A DNA stretch of 64,000 nt, taken from Siderastrea siderea (taxonomy: Eukaryota; Cnidaria; Anthozoa; Scleractinia; Rhizangiidae). The position numbers and the translations under genes were made by a program. Of this stretch, positions 62,275 to 64,000 are shown in pieces. The notes under the pieces are model-generated. The model had not been told where the DNA came from. It saw only the letters and a list, made by a program, of their open reading frames with translations, and did no database searches. Within the stretch, counting starts at the first letter, position 1, and every line of letters begins with the position of its first letter. The stretch is taken from the NCBI GenBank assembly GCA_964030785.1, contig OZ034969.1:72901562-72965561 (forward strand), given 5' to 3'.

Positions 62275-62600
62275 CGCGGTTGTGTAGTGGTCATTGCGTT
62301 GGATCAGCAGAATCCTTGACAGTAAAAATTATAAACTTTCGATGCTTGGTCTCTGCATTGTGTCATGTTGTTTCCTCAGACGAGAAACGTTACTCCACAT
62401 TGTCACTCTCCACCAAGGTGATAAATGAGCACCGGCGAACCGTTAGGTAACATTAAAAGCTGGTGGTGGGTGGATGAGGGGGTAACCCTGCGATTGACTG
62501 GTATCCCAACCAGGGAGCTGAAGTAATGCTTCTTGTCGCAGAATCCAGAGAAACCACTGTAAGCTTGTTAATTAGTTCAATCCAGTGGATTGAACACAAG
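62275..62600 (+). repeat. SINE-like dispersed repeat
   Basis: Starts with a tRNA-like GTGTAGTGGTCATTGCGTTG; later parts GAGCACCGGCGAACCGT and GTAACCCTGCGATTGACTGG then ATCCCAACCAGGGAG resemble a repeat family I know from coral genomes. Not checked against a library. Confidence 0.5.
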
Positions 62601-63458
62601 GCTAAACCTTACTCTGTCACGTCTACGTCATTTAGGAAGCGTGCACTTTCCCTAGGAGTGGGAAAATTAAGCAATTTTCTTTAGGTCTTTTGGCAGTTCT
62701 GATCCCATGGCTCAGTGCATTGTATAGAACACCTATTCCGTGAAATTTTTTCATACATAAATTCATTATCATCTCGTTGCTGTTCGCCTCGGTGACTATG
62801 TGTTTATATTCAACTCGATTTCGTAGAATTATTGTTAAATAAAACTTCCGCCGGAAAAGGATTAGACAGCGGTTTATTATTTTATCGTTTTAGATAAATG
62901 TCATCTCCATAAGTGTGAAGAGAAACTAGGAATTTTGATTTCTTGTACTTACTTTGATGGTCGCCATATTGGTGCCCCACAGGGACACCAACCTGGTGGA
63001 CGCATACTGTGTCTTGTAATTTTCAGAAGTTATTGTCGTTGTTTGGTTTTACCCATCATTTAACTCCTTTGTTTCTGAAAGTTGCTCGTGCAAGCAAACT
63101 CATTTTATCATAATGATGAAAACACATTTTTACAATTTTAGTTTCACATTAAAGATAAATACTCAAAAATAAGAGCAGGAAGGAGATGAGTTGTGACTTA
63201 AGTTCATTTTCTCACTGGCATTTGTGAGTGTTTTACTTCAGATTGAAATTAACCGATTCCGGTATACAGAAACTTTCTTACTGTGGATAGCTCACTTGGT
63301 AAAAAAGATCAAAACTCATCAGACTATCCCTGAAATTAACAAATGACGCCTTGTTGTAATGATCAATCCACATATTCTATGTACATGATCTATAAAGCGG
63401 AACGCCCTTAAAAAATGTGTGTTTCACTACAATTGAACTGTATTTTCTTTCAATTCAG

Positions 63459-63494
63459 TTGCAGAAAGTCAAGATGCAGGCTGAAATGCACTGG
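63459..63494 (+). CDS. Exon 23: coiled coil, 12 residues
   Basis: LQKVKMQAEMHW; acceptor CAATTCAG, donor TGG|GTAAGC, phase 0 at both ends. Confidence 0.68.
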
Positions 63495-63660
63495 GTAAGC
63501 GAAATGACTGACAGGATTACTTTTAAATTAAGCAAGTAAGATAAAAATAGAAAGAATTGTTCAAAAGGTCGGCTGGGGTGAATTTTTTATTACTGACAAG
63601 AACGGAAATAATATATAGCAGTTTAAACATTTTTCTTACTTTTTATTGTTTTTGTTTCAG

Positions 63661-63707
63661 TACATGGCAAATGACTACAAATGGCAAAATGAATTCCTTC
63701 GAGAACG
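63661..63707 (+). CDS. Exon 24: helical segment
   Basis: YMANDYKWQNEFLRE plus two bases of Arg; acceptor TTTGTTTCAG, donor CG|GTAATT. The next acceptor candidate (CGACAG at about 63907) would give a stop immediately, so it either ends the protein or the gene continues beyond the window. Confidence 0.65.
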
Positions 63708-63751
63708 GTAATTTTTCGTTCGTATAGAAACTAGACAACACTCTCCTTTTA

Positions 63752-63820
63752 ACATCATCATCATCATCATCATCATGGTCGTCGTCGCCGTCGTCGTCAT
63801 AGTAATCATCATCATCATTA
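63752..63820. repeat. (CAT)n/(CGT)n microsatellite
   Basis: CATCATCAT followed by GTCGTCGCCGTCGTCGTC and ATCATCATC within the intron after exon 24. Confidence 0.85.
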
Positions 63821-64000
63821 CAAATTAACACCGTAGTATTTTAAAAGCAAAGGCCCTTTTACTTTCGGAATTCGCCAAACCTTGCGGTGGCTATTACCTT
63901 TCGACAGGTAAAATATAACAAGTATGAAACTGAAAGTAAGGTCAAAGATCAAGAGAAAACGAAAGTTTACAACTATGACCATGCGTGTGTTGTATGTAAA

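Larger units (their letters stand above)
36553..63707 (+). other. Gene span: single-pass membrane protein with modular cytoplasmic coiled coil
   Basis: I assembled this gene from GT-AG borders and phase. It has a signal-peptide exon, two ectodomain exons, a transmembrane exon, a junction exon, and then at least 18 intact coiled-coil exons; all junctions keep the frame. Module exons are mostly exactly 63 nt, phase 0, and fall into two sequence types: FASEKAELQ-KIEQLSQR and LVS-N-ELQEK--SL-KR. The predicted product is a type I membrane protein with about 48 extracellular residues and a rod of several hundred residues inside the cell. I do not recognise the family. The 3' end is not certain: after 63707 the next acceptor candidate would give a stop at once or the gene continues past the window. 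Confidence 0.75.

Noticed and set aside
63643..63831. Acidic ORF on the - strand
   Set aside because: It is the translation of a trinucleotide microsatellite.

Overview
The window reads as nuclear DNA of a cnidarian, most likely a stony coral. The reasons are small intron-separated exons with GT-AG borders, AT-rich introns full of TIR elements, DIRS/Ngaro-type retrotransposon sequence, and simple-repeat and SINE-like motifs that I associate with scleractinian genomes. No database could be consulted, so the host name is an inference.

Left part (1-29707): two Polinton/Maverick (adintovirus-like) elements, one inside the other. Element A (+ strand, 1-6204, left part outside the window) shows the integrase C-terminus, a DUF5754-like protein, a BRO-N/nuclease/zinc-finger protein, an AT-hook/zinc protein, an intact protein-primed-type DNA polymerase B and a right terminus that is a 75-bp hairpin. 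It sits inside the polymerase gene of element B (mostly - strand, 6205-29707), whose polymerase therefore lacks its last ~90 residues here. B carries the rest of a virion gene set: chromodomain integrase, PLA2-like VP1-type protein, adenain-like protease, pX/pVI-like protein, double-jelly-roll major capsid protein, penton-like minor capsid protein, A32-type packaging ATPase, collagen-like fibre, a membrane protein and a VLTF3-like late transcription factor. B is decayed: the capsid gene is split by a 5.57-kb CATATG-rich DNA transposon, the fibre has two single-base frame breaks, the membrane protein has an in-frame stop and one early gene is frameshifted. Early and late genes carry different upstream motifs, and early genes share a ~60-bp intergenic cassette.

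Middle (29708-36500): host DNA with two exons of a GPI-anchored Ly6/uPAR-type three-finger protein, and repeats.

Right part (36553 to the end): a host gene on the + strand that I could assemble from splice sites and reading phase. It has a signal peptide, a short ectodomain, one transmembrane helix, then a long cytoplasmic coiled coil built from tandemly duplicated exons, most of them exactly 63 nt (21 residues, three heptads). An intact Ngaro/DIRS-like tyrosine-recombinase retrotransposon (39333-45832) lies in its intron 4, and at least four DNA transposons with recognisable target-site duplications lie in later introns. Three palindromic relics of module exons lie near 59-60 kb.
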